Source of the DNA: Tomocerus qinae
Taxonomy: Eukaryota > Arthropoda > Collembola > Entomobryomorpha > Tomoceridae
NCBI GenBank assembly: GCA_020055645.1
Contig: CM034549.1
Location: 18,683,930 to 18,747,929, forward strand
Direction of reading: 5' to 3'
DNA: 64,000 nt
Every line of letters begins with the position of its first letter. Position 1 is the stretch's first letter. Positions 49,262 through 61,204 of the stretch are shown here, one piece after another. The notes under the pieces were generated by a model. The model worked only from the letters and a program-made list of their open reading frames with translations. It was not told the origin of the DNA and did not search any database. A program made the position numbers and the translations under genes.

Positions 49262-52200
49262 TTAATGTACTTCATTGTCTTGATTGTCCCAGTAGTCGAG
49301 GACTAGTTCGGCTGCAATGGAACCTAACATTTGGCACGTGCACTGATTCACGGACACTTCTTGCTCTTGAAGTACGGAACCATCTATCACACGAAGCCCT
49401 TTGGTACCAAATACTCTGTCATAACAGAACAAATTCACAAATTATAGAATATTTTCACAAATTTCAATACAAATTAAATTTTTTAACATATTTAAAAATT
49501 TTACCTTAAGAAGGAATCGACTACAGCTCTAGGATCATTAAGATCCCTTCCCATAGGAGCTGTCGCGCAATATTTGTACGCGGTAGCTGTCGTATGCCTT
49601 GCCAAACACTCCCAATATGCTTCGCTTCTGAATTTGATCTTCTCACACCCAGGGAATGGAATTGGAAGCATCTTAGCATTGATTTCTTTAAAACTTTTTG
49701 TGTCTTCTACCAACTTTACGGCGAATTTTATACCTAGAATTTAAGAAATTTTGTCAGATCCTTACAGAATATTAATTTCAATATATTTATTTTGTAATTA
49801 TTCCATACCTTCAACTAAAGTGTCAACATCTCTTTGATCTTGGAGGTATTTCGGGTCTAACAAAGGTTTGCTTCTTGGATCTGCATCTTTCAATCTCAGG
49901 TTTCCTGTTCCGTAAGGCTTTGGAAGAGTAACCAGTTGGAAAAAGTTGTCATTTCCTTCCCACATTCTGTAGTATGACCTTAGTATGTCCACTCGGGTAT
50001 TAATTGCCTCTCCCATGTCCCTTTCGAATCCACTGTCAGTAGAATGGGCCAAGATGTAAGTGAAGATATCGGGATTGTTATACTTTTCTCTTTTTGCCAT
50101 TGTACTTTTTATGGTATACGTTCCCTCAAGTCGCGTTGAGGCAAACGGACCTGTACCAGTAGTAGCGTATTGAATAAAGGAAGCAGGAGTTAAATCTCTG
50201 GGCATCAAAAACGAATTTCCATCGTCAACAAAAAAAGGTCCGATCAATGATCCATATTTGTCTTGCAGATTTTCTCCTACAGGAAGATTAACACGTGACG
50301 GGATCTAAAAATATCAATTATAGTGTGTAAAAAGACGTAATAAAAACAAGCAACATTACATTACAGTTAATGCTTGCCCATTTTTAGTTAAAGATTTTTT
50401 GACAATGAGCAAATAATATTATTACCACAAATAAAAGCAACATTTCATTTAGCATGACCTGTTATATCATTGTTATATTGCGGTATTAATCTATTTTATG
50501 CACTTTCGATTCGATAATATCAATATAGGAAATCTAGCGCATAAAAAGTAGTTATTAAGATAAAAATGCAAAATATTATAACCCTTTGATGTAGCCTAGT
50601 TTCAACACGTGGAAAAGGATAATATAATTTTACCTACCAGAGCATTTATACTTTAGATATAGTACAAGTGCAGTTAATTATTACCATCAGAATATAATTA
50701 GCAGTATGTTAAGTCCATGCTTCACTTACTTTGCATTGCAGACATTGAAATACGTATTTCAATGTTGCTAAATCCTTAAAGGTAAAGGTTTGTATGATCT
50801 AATGCTTAGTTAGGGTTATTTTTTAATCCACAATTTACTTACTCCAAGATCTTCAAGATGTCTTTTAGGACCAATGCCGGAATGCATCAGAATTCTAGGA
50901 CTTTGAATTGCCCCAGCGCTCAAAATGACTTCTTTGTTTGCTTTAGCGATGTATGTTTTTCCATGCCTTTCATACTCAACACCATAGGCTCTGTTTTCGT
51001 CGCCAGCAATAAGAACCTTGGAAGAAGTTATAAGATTATATTAAAATTTTGCACAAAAATTCACAAATATTTGTTAAAACGCCAATTATCTGTAAATGCA
51101 AGTATTCAATCCACCTTGTTCACAAAAGCAAATTTTCTAACAGTTAAAGTTGGCCTGTTCAGAATAGGCTCGACGAATCCTTTGTAGGAATCCCATCTCA
51201 ATCCTTTCTTTTGATGAAAGTCCATTGGGGCGAATCCTAAATTGTCATGTAGGTAGGTTGGGTAATTTCAGTTTTAGTGACACTCTTTCAACGAAATAAT
51301 TAATGTTCCCATTTTAATATAATTTACTGTAATTTTAGCATTTTGGCGAACAAACCTTCCGAATTTGGCCCTACATTTGGATCTCGAACTTTGTACCCTA
51401 ATTCTTGACCAGCTTTCATTACATTGTCAATCAGGGGCACAAGATCACCTTTTTCAATTGACATTCCTCCGCCTTGTCCGTGATCGCCTTGAATGGGTTA
51501 CAACTTTTTCATTAGCAAAATCCATTGTATTTTATTAGTATGTATTAATTTATCCCCGATATTTGAAATTAAGCGTTTTAGACAGAAGGAAAAGCATTTT
51601 TATACGAATCCTACTAATCTAAAAGAAGGTAGCTGGGCATACACAATTGAAAAAGCTTTCACAGAAGCTATATTTCAAGAGCAAATAAAAAATAGCATAA
51701 ATTCAGCTGCTTAAAATTCCGTGCTATTGTACACCTTGGCCTTGGTTAATTTACTTGCTAAATCCCTTAATGTATGCAAATAATTATGGGAAAAAGACCG
51801 TGTATTTAGCTTAAGTAGCCACACAAAAAAACCTGAGTGTTATTAATTGTATTGTAATAATTGTATTTGTATTGTATTTATATAAGTGACTTCATCAAAA
51901 TAATCCATTTGAATCCCCCATTTTAACCTAATAGCTAAAGTAGCATATAGCATTGTACATTCATGAATTAGTAATTAGCATACTGTCATTCGTTATTCTG
52001 ACATTAATAACACTTAGTGAGTTTTTAAAGAATTTTAGCCGATTATTAGTTGTAATCTGATAATAACGTGCAAAGGTTTGCTGGCTAGGTCTTTATGATG
52101 ACAAATTCAAATGCAAGAAAAATGGCAAAAACCTTCCACCATAAGTTAAATATAATATAATACAAAACGTGAATCTGCAGCTGCAAGTTGTGAAATGAAT

Positions 52201-54641
52201 CCGTTGATTCATTGGAAAGGGTATTATGATTTGATTTATGAATAAAATCATGTTTTCATAATATAAGATAATTGTGAATCGTTGTTAGACTTAAAGTAAT
52301 TAGTATACGACATTCTTACTAGTGTCAAAATGACCATGGTAGTCCTCAAGTTGTTTGTAGTGTTTGAGGACGTTGTTGAGACTCCATACAGGATTACCCG
52401 TCCGTTCTGCAACTTCATCAAATCCTTGAACGCTTCCTCGAATGTAAATCATCCCATTTATTAAAGACGAACCACCCAAGCCTTTTCCAGCTGGCCAATA
52501 GGTTATCTGCACAAGATTTATAATACAGATAGACAATTACAAACTGTATCATGCAATTTCGTGATGTCTGTAAAGGGAGAATCCCTTTATTAAAACTAAA
52601 AGTAAAGCTGACAAAATATTTTTCGCTTTGGTTTTAGACACGTTGGCAAAATAGTAATATTATAAAGATACTTTATTGTGTCTAAGGAAGAACTTGTAGA
52701 ATTTTAATAAGTACATACACTACATACAGCTGCGTGTTATAGAATTCTCATATTTCCCTCTGAGTAGAGCCAATTAGTTAAATTAAGCTAGTCTGAATGA
52801 ATACTAAGCAAGATTTTCATAAAAAGTCGTATCTATCTTGTTTATAATTACCAAAATGGACATATTAAATTAATTATCAGATGCATTCTCTTTGTGTATT
52901 GCAACTCTTTGTGCAATTTATGTCGTCGCATTCTGCAGACGTGACGCACTTACTCCTTTCTTTCTGCATGAAAATAATGTAAAATCGCAACAATTTATAC
53001 TCTATAGTACTTGATATCTTGACCTATAGGCAAAATGTAAATTTGAGACAGGAAAAGTTAATTTTTATGCCTGTCATTTTCCTGGGTGATTATTCGGAGA
53101 CACTTTTCATTGCCCAAAAGTTGTAACAGTTTAAAACATTAATGTCTCAACCAAATTACTCATTACAGCCAGTTACAGTTTATATAGCACGCTTCTATTG
53201 CGTATACATCTCCAATGAATAATTCAATAGATCTTAATGTGCTCCCTTAAATTTCCACTGTCTCTAATGTTGACACCCATTTTAGATTGTATCGAATCTA
53301 TCACAGAATCTTATAGAAACATATCATTATTCCCTAACCAATCACACTACTTACAATTTCCTACGTTTAGTAGCATGCGAATCCATCGAATTACTTATAC
53401 AAGTTTTTTATGAAGACATTTGTCATCCAATTGCATTGGTTTTTATATCATTAAGGATTCTATATTCTAACCACATACAAGGAAAACGAAATAAAATATC
53501 AGTTTACATTTTGGGAAAATTAAATTATAACTTCAAAATTGTATAATTCCTTAAATGTCTGCAGTTTTTTGCATTCGAGACTTTTAAATGAGCAAAAAAA
53601 GATGTAAAAATTCATATTTTACAATTTACTGTATACGATAGCCCAAGATGATCAATGTTCTAACTAAAAAGTACCTCTCGAAGAAAACGAAAATGTTCGC
53701 AAGTACATGACTGATAGTGTGAGTGAGTAAGAATGCATCTGAAAGTGGAACAATCCTCAAGCAATGAGAAACACGTCTTGGTAACCTACTTGGTCCCATG
53801 TGTGTAATATTCTTCTGGTTTCTTAACTTGAACAGACAATGTCAGCCACCATCCCTTGACTCTATTCTTTCTGTGATATAATGCAAATTCATTGTTGAAA
53901 GACATCGTGCTCATGACTGTTTGAAGACGTAAGAAAATACAGTTCTTACGCTACTACAAATTATGAATGCAATTACAAAGCATCATTGCTTTGTTCATGG
54001 TAAAACATTTAAAGAATAATAATACTATAAAATGCAGCTACATTATTTAAACGATGAAATTCTGCTACGCTAACAATAATCGTGTCAAATTGGATTTAAA
54101 CATTTCTGGTATTTCAGTTTCTTCACACCATTATTGAGATGTTGTAATATTCAATATGATCATGATGGAAAACTGGAAATAATTGAAAATGCTTACATTT
54201 CCAGTAGAGCCAAAAGAAGAATGGGTTTGTGGAACAGTTCTGTATTTCCAGTCGTGAGGATCTCTGTTTTGATTATTGAAAAACATGACGGGGATATTTA
54301 TAAACAATTGATGAAAATCTCCCCCAGCTTCCAGTAACAAAACATTATGTTTTTCTGATAGTTTATTGGCTAGAACGCATCCTGCTGAACCAGCTCCAAC
54401 TGCACAAAATTCAAATCACGTTTTTTCACACAAGAATAATTTCCCTGTAATTGTGCAATGAAAAGAAAATCTTACCTATAACAAAATCATAAGAATCCGT
54501 ATTGCTTTCAAATCTTGTTTGAAGTTGATCCATTTGAACCTCCATCCAATAATTCAACATGAAAATCGTCGATAAATTATTCACTAAAAACTCGAGGAAT
54601 CCCACCCATACTCCTCCACGGGCACCGGATCGGAGATTCAT
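49262..54641 (-). CDS. GMC-family oxidoreductase with altered catalytic residues
   Basis: Nine exons: 54641-54476, 54399-54197, 52506-52320, 51487-51356, 51236-51115, 51016-50843, 50304-49809, 49733-49505, 49415-49262. All are GT-AG and in frame; 620 residues. The family (glucose and choline dehydrogenases) uses FAD to oxidise alcohols. Seen: FAD-binding GAGSAG with LLLEAGGD, GMC signature 1 (YWPAGKGLGGSSLINGMIYI), signature 2 (GAIQSPRILMHSGIGP) and the C-terminal MG...DP-AVVD and LRVID motifs. The N-terminus has a hydrophobic stretch (about 10-32) that could be a signal or anchor. The usual catalytic YHPVGT reads YKYCAT (K547 in place of His), and the usual N-x-N reads N-Q-C. Substrate-binding may remain but ordinary alcohol oxidation is doubtful. 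Arthropods have many GMC paralogues; no specific orthologue is claimed. Introns of 832 and 1690 bp (51488-52319 and 52507-54196) hold nothing recognised. Confidence 0.88.
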
Positions 54642-57600
54642 TTTTAAAAATTTATAAAAACTTCAGTCACTGTAACACAATTTCCGTTCCAAATGAAATA
54701 AATCACTGTCCCAATGTTACGAAATCCGGATTGTAGTCACCGCCTGCCGAAATATCAACTCCTGTGCATCGTGTGCACGGATGAAAGCCAAAACGTCAAA
54801 TAAAGTATCGTATCGGTAGCCAACTTGCTTTTTAGTAAACTTTAAGGTACTTATGACTAAAATCAAAACAAATCGCAGTAAGTTCTCTTACATAATCTTC
54901 ACCAATTACATAGCCCATATACCAACTTGCACTTATCAAGAGACGCTTATGTACTACAGGTCATACTAGACTTGTTATACTCACCATATAATTGCGATGC
55001 ATTTACCATACAAACAAAAGTGAAGTTGACCATTATATAATACGTAGATACAACTCTTCATGTGTGTACTACAATGTAATACACATTCTCTACCTTTTCA
55101 TAAGCGGCTCCTATGAATCTTAAACGTGTGGTTCACTTGCTATTTCAAATACTTCCAACCATATTCAGTACATTTGTGGGATGGACTCCATAAGCATGAA
55201 AATCTCAACACTTACATACCTACAATCGTTTTCTTAAGGTCCTCCTATATAGATCTATCAACATTTGCCCTCAGATGAGGTTATGTAGTCATGCAATATC
55301 ATTCGTGTACTGAATAATATACTGGTATCCCTTACGTATAAGCAATTTCGTCGAAATTAAGATATTGTGGAAAAAATGTCGAATTTGAAATATCTGACGG
55401 ACTTCGGATACACAACCTATACACTAATTTAATTACTCAAATGTACATATTGTATAAGAAATAAAAATTATGGTGACAAAATTCATAATAATAGTTTTTA
55501 TTACGTAATCAAAGGTTTACAAAAATTTACAATTTCCAGACAAAAAGGGACAATTCGTGTTTAAAATTTCTATAGTCCATATTTTTCTGTAGCTAAACTT
55601 GTGTTTCGCATTTTACCATTAAATTGTTTAAATTTTATTACATAATAATATTGCATTTCTGCTTTTTGAAAAACTGATTATTCCTAATCAGCAGTATTTT
55701 TTATAGTTTACGATTCAAGTGCCTTTTGGTTTCGATGTTTTTGCAAGAAACCTTTTTGATGCTGGACAGCAAGCAATGAGTACAAGAGGCTATCCATTTG
55801 ATATTGCACATAATATATGAAAGTGAATGGGCACAAAACAAGGTTAATAGTTACACGAAGTTGTATGACTAGTTATCTAAGGTGCAAGTTACTACAAATA
55901 CAGTTACTCACAATCGGCCACAATTCATATTCAATATTCAGGAGGAGATATATATTATATAAGTAGTGCAGAGTTCATAGTGGAGATCTCGAGGTAGCTA
56001 TACTTATTAGCAAGTTATCCCAGGTAGGCGCGCAGTAGTTGCATTTGTTCATCGTACCTTTATCATAATAAATCTGCAGTACATGCTTCTGAATAAACGT
56101 GTCAGGTGCAGACAGACCTAAATTCTATATTAACGTACATGCTCGTATAGTACGTGCATCAGTTGGCAAGAAGATCTTGATCGTTCGCTTGCAATAAAAA
56201 CTATATTTATGCATACACTATGAATATGTAGTATAACAGATGATTTAATTATATAATTGTTAATGCCACATTAAGATTATGAATCCCTACGTAAATGTTG
56301 CGGGAAAGCTAAAGATAATATTATTTGCTCTATTGATTTACAGAAACATTTCTAACTACATGCACCTAAAAGTTAACTAAGGAACTCTCCACAGTGTATT
56401 TACATAGGTCACTATTAATAGGTACTTGTCACACAACCTAATTTTAATACCTAAAGGAAGGTTAAAAGAATACAAATATTAATAAAAGGTACATTAACAT
56501 TTTCCTTTTCAGTAACCTGAATATAGTCGGATTTCCCCAAAACGTAAGTCTATTATTACTAAGTCCCCACTTTATCATTTATCTAGTTTCGTGAGAATAA
56601 ACTATAAATTTTGTACAATAAGCTAATAACATCTTCAATTTTCTTGGTTATTATAAATGAGTTTCTTCGCATTTGAACAATGCATCTTGTAAGACAATGG
56701 ACAATAATGCATCAGATACTACTTGTTCTTTTAATGATGCAGAAAATACTAGATTTTATGCCCTGGTCCAAAAAGCATGTATTTTCTATCTTTCACTTTT
56801 TCCCATTTAAAATTAAACAGGTATTCATTGAAACGCTAGTGGACTTCCCTCTAGTTTTCAATTTAGTTTTTGTAAAGAAAGGAACAGTATTTGCATTAGT
56901 TGAATGTAGCACAAGAGCAATAAAGGAAAATAAGGTTTCTAGCAGGATTGTGCAATGTCGGAAAACTAAAAGCACCTGTTAAAATTCTAGCTGATTAATA
57001 TTTGTAGTTCTAGAAGTGCAGCAGACAGATCAAGTAGAGCTAGTAAATACTAGCTATCGAATGAAATCTAGTAGGATGGGATGGAAAAACCTGTTGCTCC
57101 CAAAAGAATTCAAAGGGAATACATAAGCACATATGCACGTCACATTCATAGCAATTCTATTCATAAACGAATGTGATACACGATTTGCTTATAGTTGTAA
57201 ATATAAATGTGTTTGGTTCACACCTCTTTGTTCTAGCACGTGGACTTGCATAATCCACACAGCACAGGCAAGTTAGTTTAGGTCAGTTACGTCGTTACTG
57301 AAATTCAAACGAGTTTTCAATCTCTACACTGCAGATACTCGCATCACAATGATCTTTCCTGAATATGAAAAAAAGACTCTATACTGACTATTGAATATAT
57401 GTACTATTTATACCTAGATTACAAGTTTTATTTTAGCAGCTGTGGCTAGTATGTAAAAGTTGACAGTGTTGAATAAATATTTCTCCTAAAGGCAGAAGAA
57501 GAACTAGAAGTAAAAGGATGAGTAAATGTTTCACTCTGTCAGTTCTTTTTCCTGAATCCTATATTTTCAGTCCTCAAGAAGAAATAAAAATATTTTGATT

Positions 57601-60600
57601 TGCTCACTTAAAATTCATTGCCTTACAAAAACAGGCTAACAGGGCGTAATGTCATAATATTTGGTATTTTACCTATTTTACCTGATTTTTAAGTATTATA
57701 TTATTTATAATTTAGTTTAAGAATAGAATAAGTAGTGACTATACATTTAATTTCCTACAAAATGTGCCATAATTTTTATTGCATTCAGCATTTGAAATTC
57801 GAATTTTGAACTGCATTACCCAATAAAACTTGAATCATGTACGTTACGCTGTATTCTGATGTTCTTAGAATATTGTACTGAGCTATATAAATTAATTTAA
57901 CTGCATAGATCATAAAAAAGGCAAACTACTCTGGGTACACATTCATAAATAGTAATTTTGCGCAAAAGATCAATTGTTTGGCTAATTAACTCATTTAGGC
58001 ACGCTTCAGTTCCTTTTTCGTTCCAAACGACCTTCTTCTACGGATATGACTTAATAATAAACAATGCAATTAACTATTGCAATATTCAATTGTAATTTGT
58101 TATTCTGTATTACCATTGCATTTGGTAGTTCACCCTGTTAACGCTAAAGCAGAGATTAGTACTCATTCCCTGCACAGGTCTCAATCCCATGTGTTTATTC
58201 CAATTACTTAGGTACATACATAATTATGTACGTTTGCCAGCAAAGTATAACATAGAGATTAGCATCGCAATTTGCAATACAAATGTCACCGTCAAACAGC
58301 GTGAAATGCTGTAGATTGAAAAATAATGTAGTCTTACACACTCAGAGACTTATACATGTACTACTGTCTAGAGTCTAGATCTCAAACTGGCGCTAGGTAC
58401 TTAAATATCTCACATCCTTTCTCAACTTTACCTAAAAGATGTATTGTTTTTGTTCAACTTTTTGTGGTAGTAGCTTTACTTCAGTACAGTTACAGGTGTA
58501 GCAATAATAATAATTAGCACTGTGTATTTACAATCCAATATTAGTAGCAAAGCTACACTAAACTATATAAAATTCAAAAAATAAAATACATATATCGATA
58601 TACTTGTAATCCGTTATAGTATAAACATGGATGAGTTTTAGTCTCAAAGGCCCCGTCGAATTATGCTTATTACACATACAGTAGCTTTATCTACTATGAA
58701 AATGTACTCGTACAACTTTTTTACTCGAATTCTGTCATCCCATGTTAAAATAAGTTAGATCTTTAAGATTTCGAGTGAAGTTCTCTGTCTCTGTAGCAGG
58801 ATTTTTATGGTCATGAATAAATTAATCCTAAGTTTTCGTCATACTAAATTGATGACGCGTCATCTGCGTGTTACCTAAATGAAACATTCCCATAATCACA
58901 TAATATTTGTCAGTGTTATCTTTCTCTATTAATTATGACTTTTGTGCGCAAGATGTACTTATATCACTCTTAAGATGCATAAAGACATCATAATAAAATA
59001 TGCTTAACACATGTACGTCCTTGATGTACATAAAGTAGCCTGCAATATGCTAATTCCACTATACAATGCATGGGTGGTTTAAGTTGTCATTTTTTGCTAT
59101 AGATTTCTAGTTTACATTGAGTAAGGTCTGAGGATTTAAATACTTTGTGGTAGGTACAGTATTCCTAAAAATTTCAAAATTAATTGCATTCCATTTTTAT
59201 CGTGCATTTCCATTCACTAATTTAATTGTTATGTGTATGACACTGATTCACGCAGTAATTGTATACTTTTATGATCTCTCCAAAATAATTGGTAATATTG
59301 CCACACTACTACAGACTTTTGTCGTGCACTGTGCCAGCCTTTTCTACCTTTACTATGTATTGCCTCTGCTTCCTCTGCCAAAAAATACGAATTCGTTACA
59401 CTGTAGTGAAAACAAATGGTATGATATGTGTCAAAGGAACAGCAGTTAGTAAATGTGATGCAATAATTAATTTTCTACGCAAAAGTAAATGTTTTATACT
59501 ACCGATGATCATTTTTGTACTTCCCAAGCGAATATTTGGCTCATTTTATGGAAATAGTCTATAGTTTACCGGTATTATTAAAGGAATAATTAATTTAATG
59601 CAACATTGGTATTTCTTTGGCAGGAATACTGATTGTCATGTACATGTGTCATGTAAGTTCAATCTTGATCTGAAGTAGGTACAATCATTATCAAAGTGAT
59701 TTGCAATGTTCAATTGCATAAATGCAAGGAAATAGTATAAAGAGCCAACGCATTATTTTTAGATATGATTATTAGAAGAGTTATTCCGCAATAATTCTCA
59801 TTTCTAATAGAGATTAATGATTTACGTCTGAAGATAAAGATCTACATCAGATAGAATTGATACAAGGACTATATACGTCTATAGTCTATACAATAGCTGC
59901 ATATCACGTCTACGTGATCGCGTTTTTTAAGTAATTATCCTATGATGTGTCTCAGGTAATTCATGCAAAAAGGAATTGATGCAACAAAAATACTTTACGA
60001 GCTTATCACTGCGTACAGTAGAACATCTGAATATTACTATTCATCCAATTAACAACTTTACGAGCTCAATCTACAGTATTTGAGCACCAAAATCTTTTGC
60101 AAGATGATATTTTTAATTGTTTAGAGCAACTTCTTAGAATTGCAAATTGAAATATTTTTAATGCGTATACCTACGTGCTTAATATTTATTTTATTAATCA
60201 GTTAAAGTTTACATATGCATTATCATTGTTATATGAAGCGGAAATTATTGGATTTGCTTGAAGAACAGATAAGATTTACACTTTTAGTTATGTATGGTAA
60301 TTGTAGTACCATTTTGTGGATATATGCTAAGCAAACATCCATTTGGCTCGTACGCATGAAATGCTTAATATCTATACTATGTAATGCACACATTCTTTTG
60401 TAAAATAATGCACTTACGTCAATTGAATTATTAATAATCATACAGAATTGGCTAGAATTAAATTAGTACCTAATTACTTGTACCAATATCACTCTGTCAT
60501 TTTTTCATGGCCAAGTACCTAATACTCATTAATATTACTTAAAAATGCGTGTGATTTTGATTTACATGTTTACAATCTGCTTTGATGACGTATAAATGAC

Positions 60601-61109
60601 TTAATTGCTACAAGTATTAATAGTAATTGGATTAGTACTACTACGATTGAGTACTGATACTTTTAAAACCGATTATGTGGCACACACGTACTTAGTATAA
60701 AATCATAAAATCGATGCAAGATAATGTAATGAGCATATTAACTTCATAAACCTCAATTTTGAATTTCAATAATCCTAATTTGTAGATTTAGCATATTAAA
60801 CCGGGTCAAATCAATAACAAAACTAATTTTTAGGATCTACACAACTACGTAAATACAGAAAGGGACAATCTAGATTATGTTAGGTATGTTCAATTGCATA
60901 TTTAATCATCTGAAAGTTTTGCGCAATATTTTTTCTAGATATTCTCTAATTGCTGTAAACTAATCACAAAGGTTTAGGAATATCATTAGTTGTGAGAATT
61001 GATTTATGGCATGATACCAAGTACCCTATCTACCAAATACCAAATCATTGCATATCATATTTTCCAAAGGCAAAGTAGACTTGAGTCTAGTGGGAATTTA
61101 ATTATCTAG
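54642..61109. other. Long non-coding stretch upstream of the GMC gene
   Basis: About 6.5 kb in which no gene is supported. The first few hundred bases should contain the GMC promoter and 5' UTR, including an unusually GC-rich patch near 54720-54800 for this window. Frames at 56680-56982 and 59147-59564 are open for about 90-100 codons but overlap other frames and show no known domain. Confidence 0.45.
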
Positions 61110-61204
61110 AGATGAAGAAAATTGTCCCAAAACAACAACAATGTGGTCAGAAGAGCAGAGGACGTGCCCAATTGAGTCTAGAAAAATGTCTAAGAGCGAT
61201 ACAG
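61110..61204 (+). other. Possible isolated coding exon
   Basis: A 95-base segment lies between a good acceptor (TTTAATTATCTAG) and a consensus donor (CAG|GTGAGT). From the ATG at 61112 it reads 31 codons, including SRGRAQLSLEKCLRAIQ. The RGR followed by a helix ending AIQ weakly recalls Pipsqueak-type helix-turn-helix starts, as in E93 or LCoR proteins. A second frame is also open, so the reading is not secure. No partner exon was found in the remaining 2.8 kb. Confidence 0.25.

Noticed and set aside
59147..59564. Two overlapping hydrophobic frames of 100 and 91 codons
   Set aside because: Hydrophobic composition is typical of T-rich non-coding DNA; neither frame has a domain or conserved start context.
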